Assembly (NCBI RefSeq): GCF_017068395.1
Contig: NZ_CP070615.1
Location: 256,147-320,146 of the forward strand
Direction of reading: 5' to 3'
Origin: Rhodococcus pseudokoreensis
Lineage (GTDB): Bacteria > Actinomycetota > Actinomycetes > Mycobacteriales > Mycobacteriaceae
Length of the DNA stretch: 64,000 nt
Part shown: positions 36,704-46,291 of the stretch, piece after piece
How positions within the stretch are numbered: the first letter of the stretch is position 1
Layout: each line of letters opens with the position of its first letter
Notes under the pieces: generated by a model
What the model was told of the DNA's origin: nothing
The model's input: the letters and a program-made list of their open reading frames with translations, nothing else
The model's database searches: none
Position numbers and translations under genes: made by a program

Positions 36704-39271
36704 TTAGTCCCGCAACATCGGAGCGGTAGGGTCGGCGCCAGGTTCGGGCAGTGCGTGGGCGGCCGCCGCCGACGGCAGGTCTACTTCCCAGACCTCGCCG
36801 GGGGTCAGCGTCTTCTCGATTCCTTCGACGCAGAGCCGGACTGGTCCGGCCGAGCAGGGATACAGTCGCAACCGCGCCCGGTCCTGGGTCAGGCCGATGC
36901 TGATCGGTTGTCCCCGATAACTGAACCGGAACGTCGCCTCGGTCAGTTCGGCGGGCAAGACCGGATGCAGCCAGAGGGCGTCCTGCCGGGTTTCCACCCC
37001 GCCGTAACAACGGATCACCATATCGGCGGTTCCAGCCATGGCTCCGAGGTGGACACCTTCATGAGTGGTCCCGCCCTGGGTGTCGGCCAGATCCGCCTCC
37101 AGAGCCTGCTCGAACAGCGACCACGACCGGGGCCGGTCGGTCCGGGCCAGCACCCAGCCGTGGGTCAGTCTGCTCAAGGTCGAGCCGTGGCTGGTGCGCG
37201 CGAGATAGTACTGGACCGTACGGGGGATGAGTTCCGGCGGCAGCGTGTACCCGAGGCGTTCGAACACGGTGCGGAGCTCGTCGGCGGAGAACAGGTAGAA
37301 AAGCATCAGGACATCGGCCTGTTTGGAGAGCCGGTACCTGTTGGTGGTGTCGCCTTCGGCCTGCAGGATCAGATCCAGCCGGCCGATATTGCCGTAGCGC
37401 GCCCGGTAGGCGTCCCAGTCGAATTCCTCCAGCGCCTCGTAGCCCTCGAACTGGCTGATGACACCGTCGTGGAAGGGTACGCGCAGCCGCCTGCTGATGC
37501 GGTCCCAGTGTGCGGGCTCCTCGGGCTTCAGGTGCAACCGGCGCCAGAGCGGGTCGCAGTCGCGACAGGCCAGCAGGTCCACCGCGTCCTCGGCCCGGGC
37601 GAGCACCCAGGCGGCCAGCACGTTGGTGTAGGCGTTGTTGCGCAGACCCTGACCCGGTGCGTCCGGGTACCCGTCGTGGTACTCGTCCGGTCCCATCACA
37701 CCGCTGATGTCGAAGTGGTCATCCGCGGGATTGCGAACGGCCAGGCTGGTGAAAAGTCGGGCGACCTCCACGAGGATTTCGGCCCCGTACTCGGTGAGGA
37801 ACCCGGTGTCGGCCGTGGCCTGATAGTACTGCCACACGCTGTAGGCCACGGCCAACCCGACGTGCCGCTGCCTGCGGGAGTTATCCGCCATCCACACCCC
37901 GTTGCGGACGTTGAAGAGCTCGGCGGGGGTTTCCTCCCGGCCGTCGCTGCCGGACTGCCAGGGAAACATTGCACCATTCAGGCCATCGTCGCGTGCGGCC
38001 GCGCGGGCCGCGTCCAGGCGCCGGTACCGGTAGAGCAGGAAGGAGCGCGTCAGTTCGGGCCGGCGCAAGGTCAACATGGGATAGACGAAGAGTTCATCCC
38101 AGAAGATGTGGCCGCGGTAGCCCTCACCGTGCAGTCCCCGCGCGGGCAGGCCCGCATCGAGGTCCGTGTCAGCTGCCGCGACGGTTTGCAGCACGTGAAA
38201 GATGTGCAGATTTAGCGCCAGCGACTGCCGCACACCCGTCTCAAGGTCTATCCCGAACCGCTCCCACAGTGCGGCCCAGGCGTTTTCCTGGGCGCCGAGC
38301 AGCTCCCCGAATCCGGGTGCCCGGCCGATCCGGTTGCCGGCGTCCAGGGCGGCCGTGGAGGCGGCGCGATCCCGGGAAGTCGCCACGGCGACAATCTTTT
38401 CCAGCGTCACCGGGATGCCGCGCCCGAGGCTGAGCGTAATGGTGTGCCCTGCGCGGGCTTGCTCGGCGATCAGCCGGCGGTCGACGACCGTGTCTGCGGC
38501 GCCCACACGGGTCCGTGCCGCAGTCGCGATGCTGATCCGGGACTGGTTGGTCACCGCCTCGTACAGCACCGCTTCACCGTCCAGTTCCACGGAGCGGACC
38601 GGGACCAGATGCTCGTGGGCCAGCGCACGGTCCGCTGCCACGTTGCGGTTTGCCACCGCTCCGTTCACGGCGGACTCGACGGTCATCTCACCGAACCAGT
38701 CTTCGGCTTCGAGGATGAGCTCCAGTGCGGCCAGATGCGTTTCGGTCAGAGACTGGAACTGCCGGGAGGTGACCCGGGTCGTGCGGCCCGCAGCGTCACG
38801 GTACCGGTGGGTGCGAGTCAGCACACCGGTACGCAGATCAAGATCCTGGCGGTAGCTGAGCATCTCCGGCGATCCCGGACACAGAACCGGACCGTCTCCG
38901 ACGCGGGCGGTCAGGAAAGTCCAGTCCGGGGCATTGACCAAATGTTCGGTCTCAACGGTGTGCCCATCGAGGGCGGTGGTGAGCCGATTGTAGATTCCGG
39001 CCAGGTATGTGCCCGGGTAGTGGACTGCGTCGGCGGTGCTGCCGGGTACCGCGCCGCGGGTGGCCCAATACCCGTTCCCCAGCGTGCACAGCGCCTCCCG
39101 GGTTGCTTCTTGGGCGAGGTCGAACCGGTCATAGACCAGATTCCAGCCTCCCGGCGGGGTCGGCTGCGCCCCTCCACACCAGGATCCGCCGCTCTGTGCT
39201 TGGTCGATGGCCGCCTCGGCTGGCTGCCCCGGGATTCGCCGCGCGGTGGCGTCGTTGTCACCCGTGCGCAT
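36704..39271 (-). CDS. Glycoside hydrolase family 65 (trehalose/kojibiose phosphorylase-like)
   Basis: The protein of about 855 residues probably starts at ATG 39271 with GAGG nearby; GTG 39313 is an alternative. It has the N-terminal GH65 beta-sandwich (ESNLVYDRFD style NLVYDRFDLAQEATREAL), the (alpha/alpha)6 barrel (GEGYRGHIFWDELFVYPM) and the catalytic acid Glu in GVMGPDEYHDGYPDAP (about residue 529). The end has the GH65 C-terminal sheet. Trehalose or a related disaccharide is the likely substrate, but the exact specificity cannot be told. It is convergent with the nitrilase-NUDIX gene. Confidence 0.9.
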   Translation of the reverse strand: MRTGDNDATARRIPGQPAEAAIDQAQSGGSWCGGAQPTPPGGWNLVYDRFDLAQEATREALCTLGNGYWATRGAVPGSTADAVHYPGTYLAGIYNRLTTALDGHTVETEHLVNAPDWTFLTARVGDGPVLCPGSPEMLSYRQDLDLRTGVLTRTHRYRDAAGRTTRVTSRQFQSLTETHLAALELILEAEDWFGEMTVESAVNGAVANRNVAADRALAHEHLVPVRSVELDGEAVLYEAVTNQSRISIATAARTRVGAADTVVDRRLIAEQARAGHTITLSLGRGIPVTLEKIVAVATSRDRAASTAALDAGNRIGRAPGFGELLGAQENAWAALWERFGIDLETGVRQSLALNLHIFHVLQTVAAADTDLDAGLPARGLHGEGYRGHIFWDELFVYPMLTLRRPELTRSFLLYRYRRLDAARAAARDDGLNGAMFPWQSGSDGREETPAELFNVRNGVWMADNSRRQRHVGLAVAYSVWQYYQATADTGFLTEYGAEILVEVARLFTSLAVRNPADDHFDISGVMGPDEYHDGYPDAPGQGLRNNAYTNVLAAWVLARAEDAVDLLACRDCDPLWRRLHLKPEEPAHWDRISRRLRVPFHDGVISQFEGYEALEEFDWDAYRARYGNIGRLDLILQAEGDTTNRYRLSKQADVLMLFYLFSADELRTVFERLGYTLPPELIPRTVQYYLARTSHGSTLSRLTHGWVLARTDRPRSWSLFEQALEADLADTQGGTTHEGVHLGAMAGTADMVIRCYGGVETRQDALWLHPVLPAELTEATFRFSYRGQPISIGLTQDRARLRLYPCSAGPVRLCVEGIEKTLTPGEVWEVDLPSAAAAHALPEPGADPTAPMLRD

Positions 39272-39632
39272 CACAACCTCGACCGCCGGGGTGCCAGCCG
39301 AGACCGGTCGCACCGCGAGACAACGCCGCCACAGCCGGTAGCCGAGCTGTCCGCAGGGACGGCACGTGCCGCTGCTGTCATAGTGACACAGTAACTGCGT
39401 CGACGAGGACAGCGCGGCGAGCTTGCGCGTCCGAACGCACCGCCCAACCGGACTCGTTCGCGCACCACCTCACCAGTGTGGGTCATCGAGTGTTGGTGAA
39501 GACGACGAAACCACTACCGAATTGGGCAGGATTGGCCCGCCCCGGCCTGGGAGGTCTGGTCATCTGCACTTCAATCCGGGAGGCACGCGCCAGCCGATTT
39601 CGTCGCCCGCGGCCACGTTCTAGGATGGGATC

Positions 39633-39749
39633 GTGGTCCTCTTCTACGAGGTTTTGTTGGTTTTCGCTGCCTTGCTCATCACGTGGTTCTCGCTGTACGT
39701 CATCTATCGTTTGATCACCGAGGAAGACTTGAACCGCCGATTCCGGTGA
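39633..39749 (+). CDS. 38-residue membrane peptide, apparently leaderless
   Basis: From GTG 39633 the frame encodes MVLFYEVLLVFAALLITWFS then LYVIYRLITEEDLNRRFR. One hydrophobic helix is followed by a charged end. TAGGAT (39621-39626), a plausible -10 box, lies six bases before the GTG, the same geometry as the TetR promoter here. No homologue is recognised; the sequence is clearly membrane-protein-like. Confidence 0.55.
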   Translation: MVLFYEVLLVFAALLITWFSLYVIYRLITEEDLNRRFR

Positions 39750-40346
39750 TTACTGGCGATTACCGGGGGGTCGTCGGCGACAGGGATGACCGGGTGATGC
39801 TGCCGCGGTCCCGTTCACTGGCCCCGAATCTCCGTGCCACGGCAACTCTGATACTGAAACGGCCACCGACATGACGTCGGCCGCACGAGTCTGCCCGTCG
39901 CAGTGATCTGCCGCCAGTCCGATAAGGTTGTCGCCGAACATCATTCGGGTCAATTGTCCGAGTTGAGGTGCCAATCCTCGCGCCTAACGACGTGACGGCC
40001 CGTTCCCAGCCGCTCGTATTTGCGCGTCGTCGCGCCACCACCCATGGAGTAAAGCTTCTTCAGCAAATCTTCACAGAAATCCTCGGCCTGAACCGGCAAT
40101 GAACTGACAGTCTTGAACGAGAGACGGGCGCAGGGCGCCGTCGGGTTGATCGAGGTGGGATAAGAGACGAGGAGTGGATGTGTCGCAGTGCCGACGAACA
40201 CCGATCGGGATTGTGTGCCCGCGACGTGCGGATCCAACTGTCACCGCCTCTGTCGACACACCGGGTTGGTCAGGAATCGTGCTCGATCCACCACCGGCTC
40301 GGCCGCTGAATCGTCCCCTGCGTCCCTTGCGTCCGCAATCACCGAT
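39750..40346. other. Intergenic region upstream of the first csoR gene
   Basis: No coding frame with a family match was seen. The region becomes less GC-rich. Its right end carries the csoR promoter and operator. Confidence 0.35.
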
Positions 40347-40367
40347 TATACCGGAGGAGGGTATATT
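40347..40367 (+). promoter_or_regulatory. CsoR operator and -10 box of the first csoR gene
   Basis: TATACCGGAGGAGGGTATA (40347-40365) is a CsoR-type inverted repeat overlapping TATATT (40362-40367), a -10 box. Transcription would begin near 40374, so the gene is probably autoregulated by copper. Confidence 0.65.
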
Positions 40368-40405
40368 GAGAGGTGGAGAACGCGGCCTGGCGAGAGGAGT
40401 CGGCA

Positions 40406-40714
40406 GTGAGCACCGAACCCCCCGAGGCCAGCCATCGCCACATCCAGTCCAAGGGCGCCTACCTCGCGCGCCTGCGGCGCATCGAAGGGCAGGCCCGCGG
40501 CCTTCAACGGATGGTCGACGAAGAGAAGTATTGCATCGACATCCTCACCCAGATCTCCGCGATGACCAAGGCCCTCCAGGCCGTGGCGCTGGGCCTGCTC
40601 GAGGAGCACATCAGCCACTGCGTGGTCAATGCCGCCGCGGCCGGCGATCGCGTCGAGGCCGACGTGAAGATCGCCGAGGCATCCAACGCCATCGCACGTC
40701 TCGTGCGGTCCTGA
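40406..40714 (+). CDS. csoR: CsoR-family copper-sensing repressor
   Basis: The 102-residue protein starts at GTG 40406 with GAGAGGAG upstream; a leaderless GTG at 40373 would add 11 residues. The Cu(I) ligands are Cys43 (KYCIDIL), His68 and Cys72 (EEHISHCVV), with spacings 25 and 4 exactly as in CsoR. The all-helical core LRRIEGQARGLQRMVDEEKY is typical. CsoR represses copper genes and releases DNA when Cu(I) binds. It has its own operator and is followed by the DUF305 lipoprotein and a CopZ gene. Confidence 0.93.
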   Translation: MSTEPPEASHRHIQSKGAYLARLRRIEGQARGLQRMVDEEKYCIDILTQISAMTKALQAVALGLLEEHISHCVVNAAAAGDRVEADVKIAEASNAIARLVRS

Positions 40715-40952
40715 CTGCAAATCTGTCATCGAAGGGCATGGCGCCGAATGGGGGCCCGGACAGCCCGCCGAGCCGGAAGCGGGCGCGCGCCCAGGTGCTT
40801 GGATTCTGTCAAGCCGCCAAGGTCATGGAGGTCGACAGCCTCGCGCGATCTCCGGCGGGTGCGGGCGTGATCGCTTGGCCCCCACTGCACAACTGCCCGA
40901 CGTCTTGCGTGATCAGCACGTGTGCGCACTGTGAGAAAGGAATTTCCCTGTC

Positions 40953-41696
40953 ATGAAGAAGAAGTCCCTCGCCGCCGGCGCAGCCGCGGTTGCTGCTCTG
41001 GTCGCGTTGACCGCCTGTAGCAACTCCAGCAACGATCAGGCCACGCAGACCAGCAGCTCGGCGAGCGTCACCGCCACCACAGCGGCCGCCGATACCCACA
41101 ACCAGGCGGACGTGACGTTCGCGCAGCAGATGATTCCGCATCACGCGCAGGCGATCGAGATGAGCGATGTCGTGCTCGCCAAGGACGGCATCGACCCGCG
41201 GGTGATCGATCTGGCCAACCAGATCAAGGCAGCGCAGGGCCCGGAGATCGAGCGGCTGCAGGGCTGGTTGACCGAGTGGGGACAGTCCAGCATGCCGATG
41301 GCCACGTCCGGGATGATGACTCCGGGTCAGAGTATGCCGATGGCCACGTCCGGGATGATGACTCCGGGTCAGAGTATGCCGATGGCCACGTCCGGGATGA
41401 TGACTCCGGGTCAGAGTATGCCGATGTCGGGCATGGAGATGCCAGGCGATAGCGGGATGGGAGTCAGCGGAATGATGTCCGCCGAGGACATGACCGCACT
41501 GCAGAATGCTCAGGGCGTGGACGCCAGCCGGCTTTTCCTCACGCAGATGATCGCCCATCACCAGGGCGCGATCGCCATGGCGCAGACCGAAATCGACTCC
41601 GGTCAGTATCCAGAAGCCGTCGCGATGGCACGCACCATCGCCGACACCCAACAGCAGGAGATCGCCACGATGCAGAACATCCTGGCCTCGCTGTGA
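40953..41696 (+). CDS. DUF305 lipoprotein with Met-rich 14-residue repeats
   Basis: The 247-residue protein has a lipoprotein signal (lipobox LTACSN near residue 22) and two DUF305 motifs with conserved HH/H pairs (FAQQMIPHHAQAIEMSD and LTQMIAHHQGAIAMAQ). Between them are three exact 14-residue repeats of SMPMATSGMMTPGQ followed by more MP/GM units. These are rich in Met and suit Cu(I)/Ag(I) binding outside the cell. DUF305 proteins are common in copper islands. It lies between csoR and copZ on the same strand. Confidence 0.92.
   Translation: MKKKSLAAGAAAVAALVALTACSNSSNDQATQTSSSASVTATTAAADTHNQADVTFAQQMIPHHAQAIEMSDVVLAKDGIDPRVIDLANQIKAAQGPEIERLQGWLTEWGQSSMPMATSGMMTPGQSMPMATSGMMTPGQSMPMATSGMMTPGQSMPMSGMEMPGDSGMGVSGMMSAEDMTALQNAQGVDASRLFLTQMIAHHQGAIAMAQTEIDSGQYPEAVAMARTIADTQQQEIATMQNILASL
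41289..41414 (+). repeat. Three tandem 42-bp repeats inside the DUF305 gene
   Basis: Three in-frame copies of a 42-base unit (AGTATGCCGATGGCCACGTC...) differ by at most one base. Such near-identity points to recent expansion by slippage or recombination and adds Met-rich units to the protein. Confidence 0.9.
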
Positions 41697-41752
41697 CACC
41701 CGGCTTCGGGGATTCGAACACCCGCCGATAAACCTCGTCCGAGGAGAACACA

Positions 41753-41980
41753 GTGAGCACCACCACCGGCTACCACGTGTCCGGCATGACCTGCGCGCAT
41801 TGCGTGAAGGCGGTCACCGAGGAACTCGACCGTCTCGATGCAGTGACGAACGTCGACATCGACCTGGTCCCCGGCGGGGACTCTCGGGTGAGGGTCACCA
41901 GCAGCCGGCCGCTGCCGCTGGAGCAGGTACGTCATGCCGTCGAGGAGGCCGGATACTCGCTGTCCGACCCGCCCACCTGA
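41753..41980 (+). CDS. copZ: CopZ-like heavy-metal-associated domain protein
   Basis: The 75-residue protein starts at GTG 41753 with GAGGAGAACACA upstream. It is one HMA domain with the Cu(I)-binding MTCAHCVK (CxxC). It probably shuttles copper to the ATPases. It is downstream of the DUF305 gene and convergent with the histidine kinase gene. This is one of three stand-alone HMA genes in the window. Confidence 0.92.
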   Translation: MSTTTGYHVSGMTCAHCVKAVTEELDRLDAVTNVDIDLVPGGDSRVRVTSSRPLPLEQVRHAVEEAGYSLSDPPT

Positions 41981-42207
41981 TCCGCCCTCGGCGCGCCCTC
42001 CCCGCGGCATCAGCGAGGGTTCGCGACGGTGAGAACGAGGACGGACCCGGGTCACCGCCTCGACCCGGGGAGGATGCGCCGCGGTGATCATCACAAGATC
42101 GCCCGTCGCCGGGCATCGACGTGGCTGTCACGGCCGGTCAACCGACCCGACGGCGCTGCGGGCTTGCGGGAGCCGGTGCCGGGCGATCGCGGTCACCGAG
42201 TACTTCC

Positions 42208-43359
42208 TCATCGCCGATCCGGGGGGAAGGTGATGGTGAAGGTACTGCCGGTTCCGGGGCCGTCGCTGCGGGCGGTGATGTGGCCGCCGTGCGCCTCGAC
42301 GAGGGCCTTGGCGATCGCCAGTCCGATCCCGGCTCCTCCGTGTTCGCGGTCGCGTGCCGCGTCGACTCGGTAGAACCGTTCGAACAGGTGCGGGAGGTGT
42401 TCGGCGGCGATTCCGTCGCCGGTGTCGGTCACCTCGATCACCAGCAGCTCGTGTCGCTGTTCCGCGGTCACCTCCACCCGCCCGCCCCGGGGGGTGTGGC
42501 GCAAGGCGTTGTCGAGCAGGTTGCCCAGCACCTGCCCGAGCCGCTCCGGGTCGGCCCACAGCCCGGGAAGGTGCGCGGGAACATGAGAGGTCAGTGTCAC
42601 CTGCTTCGCTGCGTAGCGGTCGGCCGCGGCGGTCAGGGTGGTGGAGATCAGCGCGGCGGGGTCCACCCAGGTGGGTTCGATCGAGGTCCGGCTCTCTTCC
42701 GCATGGGAGAGGCTGCGGACGTCGTCCGAGAAACGGACCAGTCTGCGGGTCTGGTCGCGCAGCATCGTGATCGTGTCGGCATCCAAGGTCTCGACCCCGT
42801 CCTCGAGTGCCTCCATGTACGCCTCGAGCACCGACACCGGGGTGCGGATCTCGTGGGCGAGGTCAGCGAGAAGTTGGCGGCGGGTGGTCTCGACCGATTC
42901 GAGCCCGGCGGCCATCCGGTTGAACGCCTCGGCGAGGGCGTCGAAATCGTCCCCCAGGTGCGGGGGAGTGACCCGAATGTCGTAGCGCCCGTCGGCCACC
43001 GCGGTCGCCGCGGACGACACCTCGGTCACCGACCGTTCCAGGCGCCGACTGAAATACCAGGTCACCACTAACGCGGCCAGGGAGGCCACCCCGAGGGCGA
43101 CCGCCAGGGAAATGGCGGTGGCGGAGCGGTACGCCTGCTCGGCGTGGAACTGCTCGTCGGACGAGGCCGGCACCCCGGCACGGTGCAGGTGCTCGCGGAA
43201 CAGCGGGGGGCCAGCGAACACCGCGACCACCCAACACGTTGCAGCGCCCGCAACCAGCACCAGCGATTGCGCCAGCAGCAGCCGCACGCCGAGGCCGGGG
43301 CCACGGCTGCGCACCGGACCGAGGCCAACGGTGCCCGGGCGAACCTGACGCGAGGTCAT
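42208..43359 (-). CDS. Two-component sensor histidine kinase
   Basis: The 383-residue protein has two membrane helices (about residues 27-48 and 78-100) around a short extracellular loop, a HAMP region, the HisKA dimer helix with the phospho-His in LADLAHEIRTPVSVL (about 169), and an ATP-binding domain with N, G1 and G2 boxes (NLLDNALRHT, DTGDGIAAEHL, GGAGIGLAIAKALV). The ATG overlaps the response-regulator stop by 4 nt. With copper oxidase and chaperone genes on both sides, copper or envelope stress is the likely signal. Confidence 0.93.
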   Translation of the reverse strand: MTSRQVRPGTVGLGPVRSRGPGLGVRLLLAQSLVLVAGAATCWVVAVFAGPPLFREHLHRAGVPASSDEQFHAEQAYRSATAISLAVALGVASLAALVVTWYFSRRLERSVTEVSSAATAVADGRYDIRVTPPHLGDDFDALAEAFNRMAAGLESVETTRRQLLADLAHEIRTPVSVLEAYMEALEDGVETLDADTITMLRDQTRRLVRFSDDVRSLSHAEESRTSIEPTWVDPAALISTTLTAAADRYAAKQVTLTSHVPAHLPGLWADPERLGQVLGNLLDNALRHTPRGGRVEVTAEQRHELLVIEVTDTGDGIAAEHLPHLFERFYRVDAARDREHGGAGIGLAIAKALVEAHGGHITARSDGPGTGSTFTITFPPDRR

Positions 43360-44120
43360 TGCCCGGTCCCCATCCGATACCCGATGCCGCGGACGGTGGT
43401 GACGTACCGGGGAGCGGCGGGGTCGTCTCCCAATTTGCGGCGCAGGTGGCCGACATGCACATCCACGAGGTGCTCGTTACCGACCCAGGATTCTCCCCAC
43501 ACGGCCTCGATCAACTGGCGCCGGCTAAATGCCATACCCGGCCGGGACGACAACGCCGCCAACACGTCGAACTCTGTGCGGGTCAATACCACCGGGCGAT
43601 CGCAGAGATGGACCTCCCGGCCCGCGACGTCGATCCTCATCGCCCCGAATACCCGCGGGGGTGCCTCACTCCCGCCCGGCCCGGTGGGCGGCGTCTCGTA
43701 TGCAGGTGCCTTCCGGGGCCGGCGCAACATGGCCCGGATGCGAGCCACCAACTCCCGTGGGCTGAACGGTTTGGTGACGTAGTCGTCGGCGCCGACGGAC
43801 AAGCCGATGATGGTGTCCATTTCGGCGTTGCGGGCGGTCAACATCACCACGTAGGCGTCGGAGAACGTCCGCAGTGCTCGGCACACCTCGATTCCGTCCA
43901 TGCCCGGCAACCCGAGGTCCAGGACCACGACGTCGGGGTCGATTTCCCGGGCGCGAGCGAGCGCATCGACGCCGTTGTAGGCGACGGCGACCTCGAAGTT
44001 CTCCCGTTCGAGGTAGCTGGCGACGACCGCGGTCAGCGGGCGCTCGTCGTCGACCACCAAGGCCCGATATCCGGCGGCGCTGTCAGGCGGGAGGTGTGGC
44101 GCGTGGTTCATGGTCTCCAT
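43356..44120 (-). CDS. OmpR-family response regulator
   Basis: The 254-residue protein has a receiver domain with Asp68 (VVVLDLGLPGMDG) as phospho-acceptor and the conserved Lys in DDYVTKPF, then a winged-helix DNA-binding domain (about 165-254; RTEFDVLAALSSRPG and VDVHVGHLRRKL). It is translated just before its kinase. Its divergent neighbour is the SHOCT and multicopper oxidase unit, a likely target. Confidence 0.93.
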   Translation of the reverse strand: METMNHAPHLPPDSAAGYRALVVDDERPLTAVVASYLERENFEVAVAYNGVDALARAREIDPDVVVLDLGLPGMDGIEVCRALRTFSDAYVVMLTARNAEMDTIIGLSVGADDYVTKPFSPRELVARIRAMLRRPRKAPAYETPPTGPGGSEAPPRVFGAMRIDVAGREVHLCDRPVVLTRTEFDVLAALSSRPGMAFSRRQLIEAVWGESWVGNEHLVDVHVGHLRRKLGDDPAAPRYVTTVRGIGYRMGTGQ

Positions 44121-44251
44121 CGTCGCCGGTGTCCTCCCGGTCTGGTGCGGGTCATCCTGAACTGGCCATATCTTCAGGGAAACTACACAGAACCCTCATC
44201 GATTCACCGCGATCCGTCACCACGATGGAGAGCAGCGAAAGGTGAACAGCC

Positions 44252-44509
44252 ATGATGTGGTGGAACGACGGAATGGGGTACGAAATGGGCTGGGGCGGCT
44301 GGGTACTGATGGCCGTGGTGATGGTCGCGTTCTGGGGGTTGGTTGTTGCCGGGGTGTTGGCAATGTTCCGCAGCATGCGAACGGACCGCACCGCGCCCTT
44401 CGACCCCGACGCTCGGGCCCGGGAAATTCTCGACGAACGATTCGCTCGAGGTGAGATCGACGCCGAAGAATACCGCCTCCGCAGGGACGAATTGCGCGCC
44501 CGGCAGTGA
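44252..44509 (+). CDS. Small membrane protein with SHOCT domain
   Basis: The 85-residue protein starts at ATG 44252 with GAAAGGTG upstream. It has a Trp/Met-rich N-terminus (MMWWNDGMGYEMGWGGW), one membrane helix and a C-terminal SHOCT motif (AREILDERFARGEIDAEEYR). It resembles the SHOCT protein at 19278-19538. It lies directly before a multicopper oxidase and divergent from a response regulator, so a copper-related role is suggested. Confidence 0.85.
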   Translation: MMWWNDGMGYEMGWGGWVLMAVVMVAFWGLVVAGVLAMFRSMRTDRTAPFDPDARAREILDERFARGEIDAEEYRLRRDELRARQ

Positions 44510-44601
44510 CACGTGAGCGATCCGCCGTGTCGATGGCAGGTTGGCGGGCAGCCAGTAACATCCTCGCGCACGCTGCAGGGCTTGTAAGGATGGGGGCGGA
44601 C

Positions 44602-46176
44602 GTGCCTGAGTACGGTGCCGGACTGAGTCGGCGCACCTTCTTCGCCGCTGCCGCAGGACTGGGCGGCCTCGCAGTGTCTGCCTGTACCCGCGAATCACCG
44701 TTTTCCGGACCCCATCCGGTCGATGCGAACGCCGTCTCGGCCGCCGAGGCAGCCCGCCCCCACACCGGCCGCACCGTCGACGCCGCCCTGGCCGCGCAGA
44801 CCACCGACATCGACCTCGGCGGGATACAAGTGCGCACCTTCGCCTACGGCAACACCGTTCCCGGGAAGATGATTCGGGCCAACGTCGGCGACGAGATAGC
44901 TGTCGCCCTCACCAACGGCCTCGTCCACGACACCTCCGTGCACTGGCACGGCATTGCGCTGCGAAACGACATGGACGGGGCCAGCCCCGCCAGCCCCGAC
45001 ATCGGACCGGGTCGAAGCTTCACCTACCGTTTCTCGGTGCCGCATGCGGGTACCTACTGGGCGCACCCGCATGTCGGGCTCGACACCGACTACGGGCTGT
45101 ATCTGCCCGTCATCGTCGACGACCCCGGCGGACCCGGAAATTACGACGCCGAGTGGATCGTCGTCCTCGACGACTGGACCGACGGAATCGGCCCCGGCCC
45201 CCGGCAGATCTTCTCGAACCTGCAGTCGGGCGGGATGGGGTCGATGGGCGGACCAGGCGGCATGGGTGGCATGGGGAACATGCCCGGGATGGGGGGAATG
45301 GGCGGCGGCTCGGATCAGAGCGGCGCCCCCACCTCGAGTGCGACGTCGAACGGGGTGGGCACCAGCAGCCTCCTGGGCGGCGACGCCGGCGACATCACCT
45401 ACCCGTACTACCTGGTCAACGGGCGGCTCCCGACCGCACCGTCGACGTTCACGGCCACACCCGGTCAGCGTGTGCGGATCCGCATCATCAACGCCGGAGC
45501 CGACACCGCCTTCCGCATCGCCCTCGCCGGGCACACCATGACCGTCACCCACACCGACGGCTACCCGATCACCCCGGTCGACGTCGACGCCCTCCTGCTC
45601 GGCATGGGCGAACGCTACGACGTGATCGTCACCGCCGGGGACGGCGTCTTCCCCCTTGTCGCGGCGGCCGAAGGCAAGATTGCTCACGCCCGGGCCTTGC
45701 TGCGTACCGGCGCCGGATCCGCACCCGACCCGGCATTCGCGCCCCGCGAACTCGGCGGCCGGGTCGGCACCGTGGACACCTTCGCCGCCGCCGACACCGT
45801 CCTTCTGCCCAAGGGACGCCCAGAGGTGAACCTCGCGGTGGATCTCGGCGGGGGCATGATGAGCTACCACTGGACCATCAACGGCCGCCCGTACGACCAG
45901 ACCCAGCCATTGACGATCCGGCAAGGGCAGCACGCCCGCCTGACCTTCACGAACATGACCATGATGTGGCATCCGATGCACCTGCACGGGCACACCTTCC
46001 AGATCGTCAAACCCGACGGGACCCCCGGCCCCCGCAAGGACACCGCCATCGTTCTCCCGATGCGTTCGATCGCCGTGGACCTGGTCGCCGACAATCCCGG
46101 CGACTGGATGCTGCACTGCCACAACGCCTACCACCAGGAAGCAGGAATGATGACCCGCCTCGACTACGACAGTTGA
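44602..46176 (+). CDS. Second multicopper oxidase with Tat signal and Met/Gly-rich loop
   Basis: The protein of about 524 residues has a Tat signal (LSRRTFFAAAAGLGGLAVSAC). The start is GTG 44602 or ATG 44590; a GGGGG stretch favours the GTG. Ligand motifs are intact: HWHGIAL, YWAHPHVG, HPMHLHGH and HCHNAYHQEAGM. A GM-repeat loop (GGMGGMGNMPGMGGMGG) in the middle resembles the Met-rich copper loop of CueO. It likely oxidises Cu(I) outside the cell. It belongs with the SHOCT gene and the Met-rich peptide. Confidence 0.93.
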   Translation: MPEYGAGLSRRTFFAAAAGLGGLAVSACTRESPFSGPHPVDANAVSAAEAARPHTGRTVDAALAAQTTDIDLGGIQVRTFAYGNTVPGKMIRANVGDEIAVALTNGLVHDTSVHWHGIALRNDMDGASPASPDIGPGRSFTYRFSVPHAGTYWAHPHVGLDTDYGLYLPVIVDDPGGPGNYDAEWIVVLDDWTDGIGPGPRQIFSNLQSGGMGSMGGPGGMGGMGNMPGMGGMGGGSDQSGAPTSSATSNGVGTSSLLGGDAGDITYPYYLVNGRLPTAPSTFTATPGQRVRIRIINAGADTAFRIALAGHTMTVTHTDGYPITPVDVDALLLGMGERYDVIVTAGDGVFPLVAAAEGKIAHARALLRTGAGSAPDPAFAPRELGGRVGTVDTFAAADTVLLPKGRPEVNLAVDLGGGMMSYHWTINGRPYDQTQPLTIRQGQHARLTFTNMTMMWHPMHLHGHTFQIVKPDGTPGPRKDTAIVLPMRSIAVDLVADNPGDWMLHCHNAYHQEAGMMTRLDYDS

Positions 46177-46291
46177 GGCGGTGACCAGTCATCGGCCCTG
46201 CACTGATCCCTCGACGAGACCCACCGAACGTCTAGAGCCTTCCCGTGGCAGCCACGACACCGCCACCGGATCCGAGAAGGAGGTGAGAAGA

